DNA from: Turneriella parva DSM 21527
Lineage (GTDB): Bacteria; Spirochaetota; Leptospiria; Turneriellales; Turneriellaceae
Direction: 5' to 3'
Length of the DNA stretch: 64,000 nt
Assembly: GCF_000266885.1 (NCBI RefSeq)
Contig: NC_018020.1
Span: 62,001-126,000, forward strand
In this document: positions 17,098 to 25,717 of the stretch, piece by piece
How the letters are laid out: every line of letters starts with the position of its first letter
How positions within the stretch are numbered: the first letter of the stretch is position 1
The notes under the pieces: model-generated
Database searches by the model: none
What the model saw: only the letters and a program-made list of their open reading frames with translations
Told to the model about the DNA's origin: nothing
Position numbers and translations under genes: made by a program

Positions 17098-17627
17098 TTC
17101 ACAACTGCCTCTAAGGCGGTCTTGCTGCCAGACCTGTTCAGCTTCTGCAATTCTTTGACGCGGGCCGCAAAATTTTCGCCACCCCAGGGCTCTTCGGTGC
17201 TGATCGCCGCGAAGAACCTCTGCAGCGCCTCGTCATATTTTACCGGCCTGCCCTTTGCCGTGTTCACATAAATGAACTCGATCCACCCGAGAGCGTGAAT
17301 GCGTTTACCGTCGCGGCTGACCATATAGGCTTCTGGCACGATTCTGAAAGAATCGTAGTGCAGCAGGCGCGTCTTAATCGTCACGGTTGCATTGAACTTC
17401 GCGGGTATAAGGTACGCGAGATGGGTCTGCGCAACCACCCACCCATTGCCGGTTTCAGCGGTATGCGCATAGAGGTCAAAGCCATAGCTCTCTTTCAGCT
17501 GGTCTGTGCGCGCCCTCATGAAATAGTTCAGGTAGCGGGCATTGTTCAGGTGCCCAAACGGGTCACAGTCCTGAAAGTCTATCCACGCCTCAGATTCAAG
17601 CTCTTTCGCCAGGTTTGTCGGGTTCAT
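17094..17627 (-). CDS. Acyl-CoA thioesterase-like (4HBT hotdog)
   Basis: 177 residues with the hotdog signature I-D-F-Q-D-C-D-P-F-G-H-L-N-N-A-R-Y-L-N-Y, in which the Asp/His/Asn cluster is the active-site region of 4-hydroxybenzoyl-CoA thioesterase/YbgC relatives. The substrate is presumably an acyl-CoA or acyl-ACP. ATG 17627 is chosen because GGAGGCGGT lies directly before it; the frame stays open upstream but runs through a 47-nt inverted repeat and has no ribosome site. That repeat abuts the Shine-Dalgarno, suggesting control at the promoter or at translation. Confidence 0.85.
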   Translation of the reverse strand: MNPTNLAKELESEAWIDFQDCDPFGHLNNARYLNYFMRARTDQLKESYGFDLYAHTAETGNGWVVAQTHLAYLIPAKFNATVTIKTRLLHYDSFRIVPEAYMVSRDGKRIHALGWIEFIYVNTAKGRPVKYDEALQRFFAAISTEEPWGGENFAARVKELQKLNRSGSKTALEAVVN

Positions 17628-17634
17628 ACCGCCT

Positions 17635-17681
17635 CCATATAGTGTATACGCACGTAATGTACGTGCATATACACTATATGG
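17635..17681. promoter_or_regulatory. Long inverted repeat at the thioesterase ribosome-binding site
   Basis: Arms of 22 nt (17635-17656 and 17660-17681) with a 3-nt centre and one mismatch. On the minus strand the distal arm ends at the GG of the thioesterase Shine-Dalgarno. It could be a dyad operator, or an mRNA hairpin occluding the ribosome site. On the plus strand a T7 run follows at 17686, so it could also terminate plus-strand transcription. Confidence 0.7.
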
Positions 17682-17792
17682 CAAGTTTTTTTGCGGGCTT
17701 TTCTGATCTGTAGTGAGCTGCCTGCCAGCAGCCTGCTTTTTCGCGTACGTCTTCGGGTCAAGTTGACCCGGGCGCCGATACGAAGATATATT

Positions 17793-17960
17793 ATGGAAAT
17801 CGACCCGATTGCGAATCTGGCAGCGAGCATGGCAGACATGAGCCAGACGCTGATGAAAATGAGCGATGCGAAGCTCGCGCTTGAAGACAAGATGCTGCGC
17901 GTGGCCGGCGAAGAAGCGGCCGCGTCTCTCGCCGCAGGTTCAGTAGACGTAACGGCCTGA
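17793..17960 (+). CDS. Small helical protein, weakly YjfB-like
   Basis: 55 residues, mostly one amphipathic helix rich in Ala, Met and Asp (M-E-I-D-P-I-A-N-L-A-A-S-M). The start I-D-x-I-A-x-L-A-x-x-M recalls YjfB-type putative motility proteins, but the match is weak. ATG 17793 is favoured over the longer frame from 17691, whose first 34 residues look like untranslated leader. Upstream lie a palindrome GGGTCAAGTTGACCC (17755-17769) and GCCGATAC (17774-17781), similar to a flagellar sigma-28 -10 element but without a matching -35. A hairpin follows the stop. Confidence 0.5.
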   Translation: MEIDPIANLAASMADMSQTLMKMSDAKLALEDKMLRVAGEEAAASLAAGSVDVTA

Positions 17961-17977
17961 GATCCCCTTCGGGATCT
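17960..17977. terminator. Bidirectional hairpin between small gene and aspC
   Basis: AGATCCC (17960-17966), loop CTTC, GGGATCT (17971-17977). It fills the gap between two convergent stop codons. No long U tract on either side. Confidence 0.5.
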
Positions 17978-19192
17978 TCATGCCCAGAGGGCGTCGACAA
18001 ACTCGCGCACGCGGCCGAGGCCCTTTTCGATCTGCGCCTCGCTCGTCGCATAGCTAATGCGAAAACCGTTTTCATAGCCAAACGCCGAACCGGGCACTAC
18101 CGCAACGAGCTTCTCGTTCAGAAGGCCCGTGCTGAATATTTTTCCCGTATCGGTTTCGCCGGTTCGCTTTTTCAGGTCTGGCCAGCCGGGCGCTGCGGTT
18201 AAACCTGCAATATCAGGGAAAAGGTAGAACGCCCCCTGCGGCTTAAAAACCCTGAGTCCTTTGAGGTTCGAGAGCAGATTGAACGCGAGGTCGCGGCGCT
18301 TTTCGAATACCACGCGCATGTCTTCGACGCACTGCTGCTCGGCATTCAGAGCGGCGACAGCTCCCTTCTGCGAAAAACTCGTGGGGTTAGACGTCGATTG
18401 CCCCTGAATCATGTCCATCGCTGCGATAATTTCTTTTGGCCCACCCGCGTAACCCAGGCGCCATCCCGTCATCGAATAGGCTTTCGAAAGGCCATTGACC
18501 ACCACGGTGCGCGGGCGCAGTTTTTCTGAAGCGGTTGCAATATTCAGAACATCGGTGCCATAGGCGAGCTTCTCGTAGATGTCGTCAGTCACGACGAGCA
18601 GATCGGGATACTTCTCAAGCGCCGCCGCAAGGGCGCGAATCTCATCGGGAGTATAGGTTGCCCCGGTCGGGTTCGAAGGCGAATTGAGAATAAAAACCCT
18701 GGTCTTCGCACTGACATTTTTTTCGATATCGTGCGGTGACAGCTTAAAGCCACTTTCAAACGTGGTGTGTATCAGCTTCATCTCGCCGCCCGCGAGGCGC
18801 ACAATATCTTTATAGCTCACCCAGTAAGGCGCAGGACATACAACTTCGTCGCCGTCGTTGATCACAGCCAGAAAGAAGTTGTAGAGCACCTGTTTGCCCC
18901 CGGTACCGACAATGATCTGGTTGGGTTTGAAATCCAACTGGTTGTCACGCTGAAATTTGGTGATGATTGCCTGTTTGAGCTCGGGAATGCCCGATACCGG
19001 CGTATACTTCGTGAACCCCTTATTGAGCGCCTCAATCGCGGCAGCCTTGATGTGCGCCGGTGTGTCGAAATCGGGTTCGCCGGCACCGAAGCCGACGATG
19101 TCTTTGCCCTCGGCCTTCAGTTCATTGGCGCGTGCCGTGATGGCGAGCGTGGGGGATGGCTCAATCAGTTCAAGGCGGCGCGCGAGTTGCAT
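17978..19192 (-). CDS. aspC: Aspartate/aromatic aminotransferase, class I PLP
   Basis: A fold-type I aminotransferase transferring amino groups between aspartate or related amino acids and 2-oxoglutarate. The PLP lysine is in L-S-K-A-Y-S-M-T-G-W-R-L-G-Y, with N-S-P-S-N-P-T-G-A and a conserved G-A-G-E-P-D-F-D-T-P near the start, as in subgroup I-gamma AATs. ATG 19192 gives M-Q-L-A-R-R-L and about 404 residues, normal for the family; M at 19213 is an alternative. The frame continues up to 19354 but that part lies in a palindromic element and is unlikely to be translated. Confidence 0.9.
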   Translation of the reverse strand: MQLARRLELIEPSPTLAITARANELKAEGKDIVGFGAGEPDFDTPAHIKAAAIEALNKGFTKYTPVSGIPELKQAIITKFQRDNQLDFKPNQIIVGTGGKQVLYNFFLAVINDGDEVVCPAPYWVSYKDIVRLAGGEMKLIHTTFESGFKLSPHDIEKNVSAKTRVFILNSPSNPTGATYTPDEIRALAAALEKYPDLLVVTDDIYEKLAYGTDVLNIATASEKLRPRTVVVNGLSKAYSMTGWRLGYAGGPKEIIAAMDMIQGQSTSNPTSFSQKGAVAALNAEQQCVEDMRVVFEKRRDLAFNLLSNLKGLRVFKPQGAFYLFPDIAGLTAAPGWPDLKKRTGETDTGKIFSTGLLNEKLVAVVPGSAFGYENGFRISYATSEAQIEKGLGRVREFVDALWA

Positions 19193-19272
19193 ATGCCACC
19201 GCAAACTACGCATGAGACAGGCCGTCGAGAAATTGGAAATTTGCACGGGTGTCCAGGCGGGCACTTGCTGAC

Positions 19273-19423
19273 GCGCATTTTCTTGCCCATGCGAACAGCT
19301 AATCAAAGCAAATTCCTCCGCGAATCGAAGCGATTCGCTATGCGAGGGCCGCAAAGCCGCCAGAATTTGCGCTGATTTGCCGCCCTTGGCGGCATCGCAA
19401 TTCGCATGGGCAAGAAAATGCGC
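19273..19423. repeat. Cloverleaf-like palindromic element, 151 bp
   Basis: Outer perfect 23-bp arms (19273-19295 and 19401-19423) enclose three further stems. These are an imperfect stem around 19301-19315/19363-19377, GCGAATCG-AAG-CGATTCGC (19320-19338) and GCCGCC-CTT-GGCGGC (19379-19393). It occupies most of the 339-bp gap between aspC and the DoxX-like gene; the rest shows no gene. No target duplication or transposase is visible. Size and layout resemble a MITE or REP-type element. Confidence 0.75.
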
Positions 19424-19531
19424 CTAGTCTGTTATGCTTCGCGAGTTCCCGCCTGGTCACATGGGTGACCCGATTACCGTGCCGGCTGCGCAAATTTCTT
19501 GCTATGTTATGTCACATTAGTGCAATGCCGC

Positions 19532-19888
19532 ATGGAACTGAAGACCCTGTCGCTCTATGGCATGGCGGGCTTTTACACGCTCGCGGGCATCGGGCACTTC
19601 GTGATGACGAAGTTTTTCATGCGCATCATGCCGCCTTACATTCCGTGGCATAAACCGATCGTGTACCTGAGCGGCGTCGCCGAAATCGGCCTCGGTATTT
19701 TGCTCATTATGCCCGCCTACTCTGCCTGGGCAGCGTGGGGAGTTATCGCTCTGCTGGTCGCAGTTTTCCCGGCAAACCTCTACCACTTCTCAAGCGGCGG
19801 GGCAGGAATGAAAATACCCCAATGGGCGCTCGCACTGCGCCTGCCCCTGCAGGGAGTGCTGATGCTTTGGGCGTATTGGCACACATGA
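19532..19888 (+). CDS. DoxX-like membrane protein
   Basis: 118 residues with four hydrophobic segments, the size and layout of DoxX-family proteins: A-G-I-G-H-F in helix 1, Y-L-S-G-V-A-E-I-G-L-G-I-L-L in helix 2, and F-P-A-N-L-Y-H-F before helix 4. DoxX relatives have been tied to quinone chemistry or redox stress but most are uncharacterised. ATG 19532 is preferred to the TTG at 19499, whose extra residues are unlike the family. Its stop overlaps the rpiB start (ATGA, 19885-19888). Confidence 0.82.
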   Translation: MELKTLSLYGMAGFYTLAGIGHFVMTKFFMRIMPPYIPWHKPIVYLSGVAEIGLGILLIMPAYSAWAAWGVIALLVAVFPANLYHFSSGGAGMKIPQWALALRLPLQGVLMLWAYWHT

Positions 19889-20316
19889 AAATAGCCATTG
19901 CAGCAGACCACGGCGGCGTTGAACTCAAAGACGCCCTCGTGCAGAAATTTTCGGCTCTGGGCATCACCGACCTCGGCACGCATGGCTCAGATTCGGTCGA
20001 TTATCCCGATTTTGGCGCGGCACTCGCGAAGCGCGTCGCGTCGGGTGAGTTTGACCGCGGTATCTTGATTTGCGGCAGTGGCATTGGTATTTCGATTGCC
20101 GCGAACAAAATCAAAGGCATTCGCGCCGCGCTCTGCCACAATGCATACACCGCCGAAATGGCGCGCCGGCATAACGACGCCAACATCATTGCGATGGGCG
20201 GCCGGGTCGTTGACGAAGCGACCGCAACAGCCATGACCGAATTATTTCTGAATACCGAATTTGAAGGTGGCAGACATGCGCGGCGCGTGGAAAAAATTTC
20301 GGCGCTCGAAAAATAA
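19885..20316 (+). CDS. rpiB: Ribose-5-phosphate isomerase B
   Basis: 143 residues, the normal RpiB length, interconverting ribose-5-phosphate and ribulose-5-phosphate. Family motifs: I-A-A-D-H-G-G-V-E-L-K at the N-terminus, D-Y-P-D-F, and the I-C-G-S-G-I-G-I-S-I-A-A-N-K anion-binding loop, followed by R-A-A-L-C-H-N and H-N-D-A-N. The catalytic base position in G-S-G is Cys-Gly-Ser-Gly as in classical RpiB. ATG 19885 is coupled to the DoxX-like gene; the next gene begins inside this one, 41 bp before the stop. Confidence 0.93.
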   Translation: MKIAIAADHGGVELKDALVQKFSALGITDLGTHGSDSVDYPDFGAALAKRVASGEFDRGILICGSGIGISIAANKIKGIRAALCHNAYTAEMARRHNDANIIAMGGRVVDEATATAMTELFLNTEFEGGRHARRVEKISALEK

Positions 20317-21952
20317 CAGACTCAAACTTGCCGCGCTGCTGATGCTCGCGGGCAGTTTTAGCCTGTTGGCGCAAGAAGGCACACGGCCGTCTGCGACGCG
20401 CAATAAACGCTTTCTCGCGAGCGACAATTTCACAGCCTTTCAGCTGATTGATGTTGAACGCACACAGCTCGGCCGCCAAAGCGTGCTGCGGCTCGTGCGC
20501 CGCAGCGAACGCGAACCGGGCGGCGACGATCTTTTCATGAATTTTGAGTCTGAATCGCTGTTCTCAAACCCCGCACACCAGTCGCTCATTCTCAAATCTG
20601 CCGTCGAACTGTCAGTGCACAATAGCATGTCGGGCAAAGCAGGCCTGTTTACGCTGCCATCGCACCTGGTACGCATGAAGCTGCCCGACTACCTGAATCT
20701 TTCGGGTAACACACAGAGGCGTGAAGCGGGCGACTTTAGCTTTTCTGCAGAAATTGAGCCGCATGCAGCCAATGCAGAGATTCTGCGGCGTGAAAATTTC
20801 AAGGGCGGGCGGCACTACCTGTTTTCCGTAGCGCTGCAGAACGGACACGTTAGCGTTAAGCTCACGAACCTGTTGCGCAGAATCGGCGGCACTGAGACGA
20901 TACTCGACAGCATCGAGCTGGTTTCTATCGACAAAGTCAAATCGCAGAAACGCAACGCCATTATTCTGAGCTACGACGAGGCGCAGGGCCGGGTCGAACT
21001 CAACGTCAATGGGCGCGAGCAGACGGTGAAATTTCTGAAGCGTGAACAGAGCGATAATTTTGCTCTCGACTTCACTCCGCTCAAGGCGGCACCGCTGTCG
21101 CTGTTTTCGCCGTTTCGCGGTTATGCCGACAACATTCTGTTTGCGAACCGGGTACTGAACAGCGAAGACCAGAGGCATTACGGCGCGCTCGAGCCCTATG
21201 GCGATCGCTACACACAGCGCCGCGGCAGCATCACGACGCAGGTATTCGACATGGGTTTCTCGGCGAGCAATATCAATACAATCAGTGCGGATGCAGAACT
21301 GCCACGGGGCACGCACGCCGACTTCAGTTTTCGCTGCCACAACCGCAGGTTTGACGCAGCACTCATACCGGCTGCTCTGCCCTTTCAGCCGCTCGCGACT
21401 GCTGCAGGCAGTAAATGCAGGTTTTTGCAGCTGCATGCGCAGCTCACGGCCGACAATGCCGGTGAAGCGACCCCGGCTTTAAAAGCGTTCAATCTTGAGT
21501 ACAGGGAAAATCCCCCGCCTGAAAGGCCGCTGCCACCGCGGGTCGTCAAGGCAACAGCAGAAAGTGTGACGCTCGAGATTGCGCCCAACAGCGAACTCGA
21601 TGTGGTCAAGGGCGGGCGCTACATCGTCTACTACGGCCATAAGCCGCATAGAAGCGAGGGTGCCGTCTATTACACGTCGACAACTGTGCAGGGCGCAACA
21701 GTCAAAGGTGAGCCGATACTCCACCGGGTGCCGGTGCGCCTGACGATCACGAACGATCTGCTCGCCCGCAACAAGTATTACGCCGACCAGAACCCACGGT
21801 TCAAGAGCCGGTATCCGTTTTTCGCACCGGGTCTGGGCTATTACTTCTGGGTGACTGCATGCGACAACGCGTACACTGACGCGCAAGAATTTGCCGACCA
21901 TGAATCGGGCCCGTCTGACACGGTATTCGTGCGCTTTTCGCATTCGCCATAA
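20276..21952 (+). CDS. Secreted beta-rich protein, LamG/concanavalin-like
   Basis: 558 residues. A basic N-terminus and hydrophobic core ending L-L-A-Q-E form a Sec signal peptide. The middle (about 90-290) has the alternating pattern of a laminin-G/concanavalin-type sandwich, including F-S-F-S-A-E-I-E-P-H and later Y-A-D-N-I-L-F-A-N-R-V-L. Residues ~420-530 resemble a fibronectin-III-like module starting at P-P-R-V-V-K-A-T. Likely a periplasmic or surface carbohydrate/protein-binding protein. ATG 20276, after GAAGGTGG, is preferred to TTG 20261; it overlaps rpiB by 41 bp. Function not recognised. Confidence 0.7.
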   Translation: MRGAWKKFRRSKNNRLKLAALLMLAGSFSLLAQEGTRPSATRNKRFLASDNFTAFQLIDVERTQLGRQSVLRLVRRSEREPGGDDLFMNFESESLFSNPAHQSLILKSAVELSVHNSMSGKAGLFTLPSHLVRMKLPDYLNLSGNTQRREAGDFSFSAEIEPHAANAEILRRENFKGGRHYLFSVALQNGHVSVKLTNLLRRIGGTETILDSIELVSIDKVKSQKRNAIILSYDEAQGRVELNVNGREQTVKFLKREQSDNFALDFTPLKAAPLSLFSPFRGYADNILFANRVLNSEDQRHYGALEPYGDRYTQRRGSITTQVFDMGFSASNINTISADAELPRGTHADFSFRCHNRRFDAALIPAALPFQPLATAAGSKCRFLQLHAQLTADNAGEATPALKAFNLEYRENPPPERPLPPRVVKATAESVTLEIAPNSELDVVKGGRYIVYYGHKPHRSEGAVYYTSTTVQGATVKGEPILHRVPVRLTITNDLLARNKYYADQNPRFKSRYPFFAPGLGYYFWVTACDNAYTDAQEFADHESGPSDTVFVRFSHSP

Positions 21953-22071
21953 GACTGCGGCCATTCGTCGTCACCAAAGCGCGAACGTGCTGGCGCGGGT
22001 TACCGCTGAGGGGGCTGAACCACCCGGGACGAAAAATGGCCGACAGTGCCGGGCTTGGATATTTTCAGGCA

Positions 22072-22093
22072 TATAATTGATTTTAAAGAGGAG
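22072..22093 (+). promoter_or_regulatory. htpX -10 box and strong ribosome-binding site
   Basis: TATAAT at 22072-22077 is a perfect -10 hexamer; no good -35 is seen at 16-18 bp. AGGAG at 22089-22093 lies 5 nt before the ATG at 22099. Confidence 0.5.
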
Positions 22094-22098
22094 ATAAA

Positions 22099-23007
22099 AT
22101 GTTCAAACGCGTGTTTCTATTTATTCTGACGAACATTCTGGTCGTCGCGACCATTTCGATCTTGCTGAGCGTCTTTGGCGTCACGCACTATGTCGAGCGC
22201 GCGGGCCGCGGCTATGGCCTCAACATGCAGAAGCTGCTGATTATCTGCCTCGTCTGGGGTTTTGTCGGTGCCTTCATCTCGCTCGCCCTGTCGAAGGTCA
22301 TGGCGAAGTGGATGATGGGGCTCACGATCATCGACCCTCGCAATGCTTCGGGTGGTGAAGCGCAACTCGTTTCGACCGTGCACCGCCTCGCGCGCGCAGC
22401 GGGACTGACAACCATGCCCGATGTTGCAATCTACGAATCTGAAGAAGTGAACGCCTTCGCGACGGGCCCAACCCGTTCGAGTTCGCTGGTTGCCGTTTCG
22501 ACAGGCCTCTTGCACAGCATGAGCTGGGATGAAGTCGAAGGCGTGCTCGGCCATGAAATTGCACACATCGCCAACGGCGATATGGTGACGATGGCGCTCG
22601 TGCAGGGCGTTGTCAACGCCTTCGTCATGTTTCTCTCGCGTGTGCTCGCGTTCGCTATCAGCACTGCGGTCAGCCGCAGCGACGAAGAGAACGCTTTTCC
22701 GCGCATGCTGAATTTTATTCTGACATTCGTCTTTGATATCTTCTTCACGCTGCTGGGCTCGCTGGTCGTTGCCGCGTTCTCGCGTTTCAGGGAATACCGC
22801 GCCGACGCCGGCGGGGCAAATCTCGCGGGCAAACAGAAGATGATCGCTGCGCTCGATCGCCTGCGCCGCACGCACGAGCTGGTTGACAATTCTCAGGCAC
22901 CGGCGCTGGCTGCGATGAAAATTTCAAACAAAGGCGGCATTCTGGCACTCTTCTCAACCCACCCACCGCTCGAAGACCGCATTAAGCGTCTGCAGAGCGG
23001 CAGGTAA
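22099..23007 (+). CDS. htpX: Membrane zinc metalloprotease HtpX
   Basis: 302 residues of the M48B family, which degrades misfolded inner-membrane proteins together with FtsH. Two N-terminal membrane helices, then the zinc site H-E-I-A-H in L-G-H-E-I-A-H-I-A-N-G-D, two more hydrophobic stretches and the third ligand region F-R-E-Y-R-A-D-A-G-G-A. The C-terminal S-T-H-P-P-L-E-D-R-I is also a family mark. It stands alone with its own -10 and Shine-Dalgarno and ends at a hairpin. FtsH is encoded 720 bp downstream. Confidence 0.95.
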   Translation: MFKRVFLFILTNILVVATISILLSVFGVTHYVERAGRGYGLNMQKLLIICLVWGFVGAFISLALSKVMAKWMMGLTIIDPRNASGGEAQLVSTVHRLARAAGLTTMPDVAIYESEEVNAFATGPTRSSSLVAVSTGLLHSMSWDEVEGVLGHEIAHIANGDMVTMALVQGVVNAFVMFLSRVLAFAISTAVSRSDEENAFPRMLNFILTFVFDIFFTLLGSLVVAAFSRFREYRADAGGANLAGKQKMIAALDRLRRTHELVDNSQAPALAAMKISNKGGILALFSTHPPLEDRIKRLQSGR

Positions 23008-23013
23008 GACAAT

Positions 23014-23043
23014 CTGAATCTGCGGCGAATGCCGCAGATTCAG
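23014..23043. terminator. Bidirectional hairpin between htpX and LapA-like gene
   Basis: Perfect 13-bp arms (23014-23026 and 23031-23043) with loop GAAT, 6 bp after the htpX stop. The minus-strand stop codon of the neighbouring gene lies inside it. There is no U tract. Confidence 0.65.
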
Positions 23044-23264
23044 AGGTTAATCTTTCTTCGAACAAGGCGCATGTAACTGCGCGAAATACTCAGAAACAGA
23101 AAAGTCAGGCCAACGCCGGTTGCGATACACAAAGACATGATCGCGCCGAGGGGCATGAGGGTGCTGACGAACAGAATCTGCACCTGAACGCGGTGGTTAT
23201 TGATGAGCAGCATCAAGACAATCAAAATGCTGGCAATCGCCAGCGCGTTCAGGCGGTAAGACAT
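23040..23264 (-). CDS. LapA-domain-like small membrane protein
   Basis: 74 residues with two hydrophobic helices separated by a short polar turn. The pattern N-N-H-R-V-Q-V-Q-I-L-F-V followed by P-L-G-A-I-M-S-L resembles the LapA/DUF1049 family (small proteins linked in some bacteria to LPS assembly control), where N-x-x-x-V-x-V-x-F precedes helix 2. The C-terminus is basic and presumably cytoplasmic. It is convergent with htpX and 19 bp downstream of the zinc-ribbon gene. Confidence 0.6.
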   Translation of the reverse strand: MSYRLNALAIASILIVLMLLINNHRVQVQILFVSTLMPLGAIMSLCIATGVGLTFLFLSISRSYMRLVRRKINL

Positions 23265-23283
23265 GCAGGGCGGCGCCGGTATC

Positions 23284-23553
23284 TCAGATCTGGCTGGTAT
23301 TGGCGCTGCCGCACATCGGGCAATATTGCGTGTCGTCGAGTTCGTCGTCTTCTTCTTCTAGGTAGACCTCCCACCGGTAATCGCAGTCTTCGCAGGCATA
23401 GCTGATCGCGATTTCACGTTCGCCACCGACCGTCTCTTCGTCTTCGTCGTCGAACTCTTTCTCTGGCTTGTCATCGTCATCGTCGTCATCGTCAGATGCG
23501 AGGTAAATCTTCGCTTTGAGGCCCGCTTCGAGCTCGTCATTCATTTCGTGCAT
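23284..23553 (-). CDS. Acidic zinc-ribbon protein
   Basis: 89 residues. A run of eight aspartates (about 22-29) begins a long Asp/Glu-rich region; a zinc ribbon follows, with C-E-D-C-D-Y-R-W and Y-C-P-M-C-G-S near the C-terminus. Such ribbons bind nucleic acids or proteins; no family name is recognised. ATG 23553 is preferred (second ATG at 23544), because the longer frame to 23664 starts with unrelated residues. The Asp run is encoded by GTC/ATC-type triplet repeats on the plus strand (around 23470-23500), so its length may vary between strains. Confidence 0.65.
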   Translation of the reverse strand: MHEMNDELEAGLKAKIYLASDDDDDDDDKPEKEFDDEDEETVGGEREIAISYACEDCDYRWEVYLEEEDDELDDTQYCPMCGSANTSQI

Positions 23554-23730
23554 AGTTACGCGTGGGCAAAATGACAAAAGCGGGGTCAAGTATTTTTGGC
23601 AATACCACCGTTTTTTGTTATTCTGTGAGTGCAAGAATGCCAAAATGGCAATGCAATTGACCACTTATCTGCAATTACACTTGAATTTCAGGCGCTCAGC
23701 CGTTGCGTATTTTAGGGAGACACGAATAAC

Positions 23731-25704
23731 ATGACACCACAAAAGCCCGGCCCACTCGGCTCAGGAAGCCCCAATAAAACCATGAAAAACATCGCGCTCA
23801 TCTTGCTCATCGTCATTATGGCAGCCCTGACGTACGAAGTGTTTCAAGAACAGCAGGGCAAAGTTCAAGAAATTCACTATTCCAAATTTCTCGACCTGAT
23901 CGAAAAACAGTCTGTCATCACCACAGAGCAGAGCCCCCTGACGATTCAGGGGCACCAGATCATGGGCCGCTTCAAAAACGATAAAAACGAAGAACTGACA
24001 TTCCGCACAATAATACCGTACCCTGACGGCGAATTGCTTGAACTTCTGAAAACGAAGCAGGTGAAATATTTCAAGGGCGCCGCAGTCGAAGAAAGTTTCT
24101 TCTGGCGCACGCTCATGCCACTTCTTCCGTGGATTGCGATAGTCGGCTTCTTCTGGTTCATGATGGCGCGCCAGGTACAGTCGGGCAGCAACCGCGCATT
24201 GACGTTCGGCAAATCGCGGCCGAAAATCGGCCCCGACATGAAAAACCGCGTCACGTTTAACGATGTTGCGGGCGTTGAAGAGGCGAAAGAAGAACTCAAA
24301 GAAGTTGTGGATTTCTTAAAGGCCCCGCAAAAGTTTCAGGCCATTGGCGCCAAGATTCCCCGCGGTGTTCTGCTCGTCGGCCCCCCAGGCACCGGCAAGA
24401 CTCTGCTCGCGAAGGCCGTTGCGGGCGAAGCCGGCGTGCCGTTCTTCTCAATTTCAGGTTCTGACTTCGTCGAGATGTTTGTCGGCGTGGGTGCAAGCCG
24501 CGTTCGCGACCTCTTTAACCAGGCGAAACGCCAGACGCCCTGCATCATCTTCATCGACGAAATTGATGCAGTCGGTCGATTGCGGGGTGCAGGCCTCGGC
24601 GGTGGCCATGACGAGCGTGAGCAGACTCTGAACCAGCTACTCGTGGAAATGGACGGCTTCGAAGAAAACGACGGTATCATCATTATCGCAGCAACGAACC
24701 GTGCAGATGTACTCGACCCTGCGCTACTGCGCCCCGGCCGTTTTGACCGCCAGGTCGTCGTCGACACACCCGACCTCAAGGGTCGTGAGGCGATTCTCAA
24801 GATTCATGGGCGCAAGGTGCCGCTTGAAGAAGGTGCTTCACTCGAGAAAGTTGCGCGTGGCACTCCGGGTTTCACCGGCGCCGACCTCGCGAACCTCATC
24901 AACGAAGCTGCGCTGCTGGCGGCGCGCGGCGACCGCAAGAAGGTAACAGAAACCGATCTCGATAATGCGCGCGATAAAGTTCTGATGGGCCCTGAGCGGC
25001 GTTCATTCTTTATTATTCCTGAAGAGAAAAAAATAATCGCGTACCACGAGGCAGGCCACGCAATTCTCGGCGAATTGCTCGAGCACGGCGAAGAAATTCA
25101 CAAGGTGACGATAATCCCCCGTGGGCGTGCGCTCGGCATGACGCAGCACCTGCCAGAACAAGAGAAGCACATGCGCTCACGCAACTACTGGCTCGACCAG
25201 CTCGTTGTTTTCATGGGTGGTCGCCTTGCTGAAGAAATTGAGTTTGAAGACGTCACGACTGGCGCTGCCAACGATATCGAACGTGCGACTGAAATTGCGC
25301 GCCGCATGGTCACCGAATGGGGCATGTCTGATCGCGTAGGCCCGATGCGCCTCAGCGGTGCGGATAATGGCGCTGTATTTCTTGGCCGCGACTATTCGCG
25401 TAAAGGCGACCACTCAGAAGAATATTCAAAGCTGGTCGACTCAGAAATCAAGCGAATCATCGACACCGCATTCGAGCGCGGCCGCACTCTGCTGAAAAAG
25501 AACAAAAAGCGTCTTGATCAGGTAGCGCAGGCGTTGCTCGATCGTGAAACAATCTCGGGCGAAGAACTGCGCGAAATCATGAGCGGCCGCAAACTCAAGC
25601 CTCTGCCCCCGCCGCCACCTGAAAAGAGCGGCGACAAAAAGACGCCGAACAACCCGGCCCCGGCCTTTGGGCAAGATCTGCTTTCAGGCGCGCAGCCGGC
25701 GTAA
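23731..25704 (+). CDS. ftsH: ATP-dependent zinc metalloprotease FtsH
   Basis: 657 residues: two membrane segments (about 18-38 and 126-148) around a small periplasmic domain, an AAA+ domain with Walker A G-P-P-G-T-G-K-T near 216 and Walker B I-I-F-I-D-E-I-D, a second region of homology R-P-G-R-F-D-R, and the protease zinc site H-E-A-G-H near 439. The C-terminus is Pro/Lys-rich. It degrades membrane and regulatory proteins. ATG 23731 follows GGGAGA. The gene has its own 177-bp upstream region and is followed by a 45-nt inverted repeat. Confidence 0.97.
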   Translation: MTPQKPGPLGSGSPNKTMKNIALILLIVIMAALTYEVFQEQQGKVQEIHYSKFLDLIEKQSVITTEQSPLTIQGHQIMGRFKNDKNEELTFRTIIPYPDGELLELLKTKQVKYFKGAAVEESFFWRTLMPLLPWIAIVGFFWFMMARQVQSGSNRALTFGKSRPKIGPDMKNRVTFNDVAGVEEAKEELKEVVDFLKAPQKFQAIGAKIPRGVLLVGPPGTGKTLLAKAVAGEAGVPFFSISGSDFVEMFVGVGASRVRDLFNQAKRQTPCIIFIDEIDAVGRLRGAGLGGGHDEREQTLNQLLVEMDGFEENDGIIIIAATNRADVLDPALLRPGRFDRQVVVDTPDLKGREAILKIHGRKVPLEEGASLEKVARGTPGFTGADLANLINEAALLAARGDRKKVTETDLDNARDKVLMGPERRSFFIIPEEKKIIAYHEAGHAILGELLEHGEEIHKVTIIPRGRALGMTQHLPEQEKHMRSRNYWLDQLVVFMGGRLAEEIEFEDVTTGAANDIERATEIARRMVTEWGMSDRVGPMRLSGADNGAVFLGRDYSRKGDHSEEYSKLVDSEIKRIIDTAFERGRTLLKKNKKRLDQVAQALLDRETISGEELREIMSGRKLKPLPPPPPEKSGDKKTPNNPAPAFGQDLLSGAQPA

Positions 25705-25717
25705 CACGATGGGTAGT

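Noticed and set aside
22117-22875. Minus-strand ORF (252 aa)
   Set aside because: Complement of htpX, whose HEXXH and membrane segments are clear.
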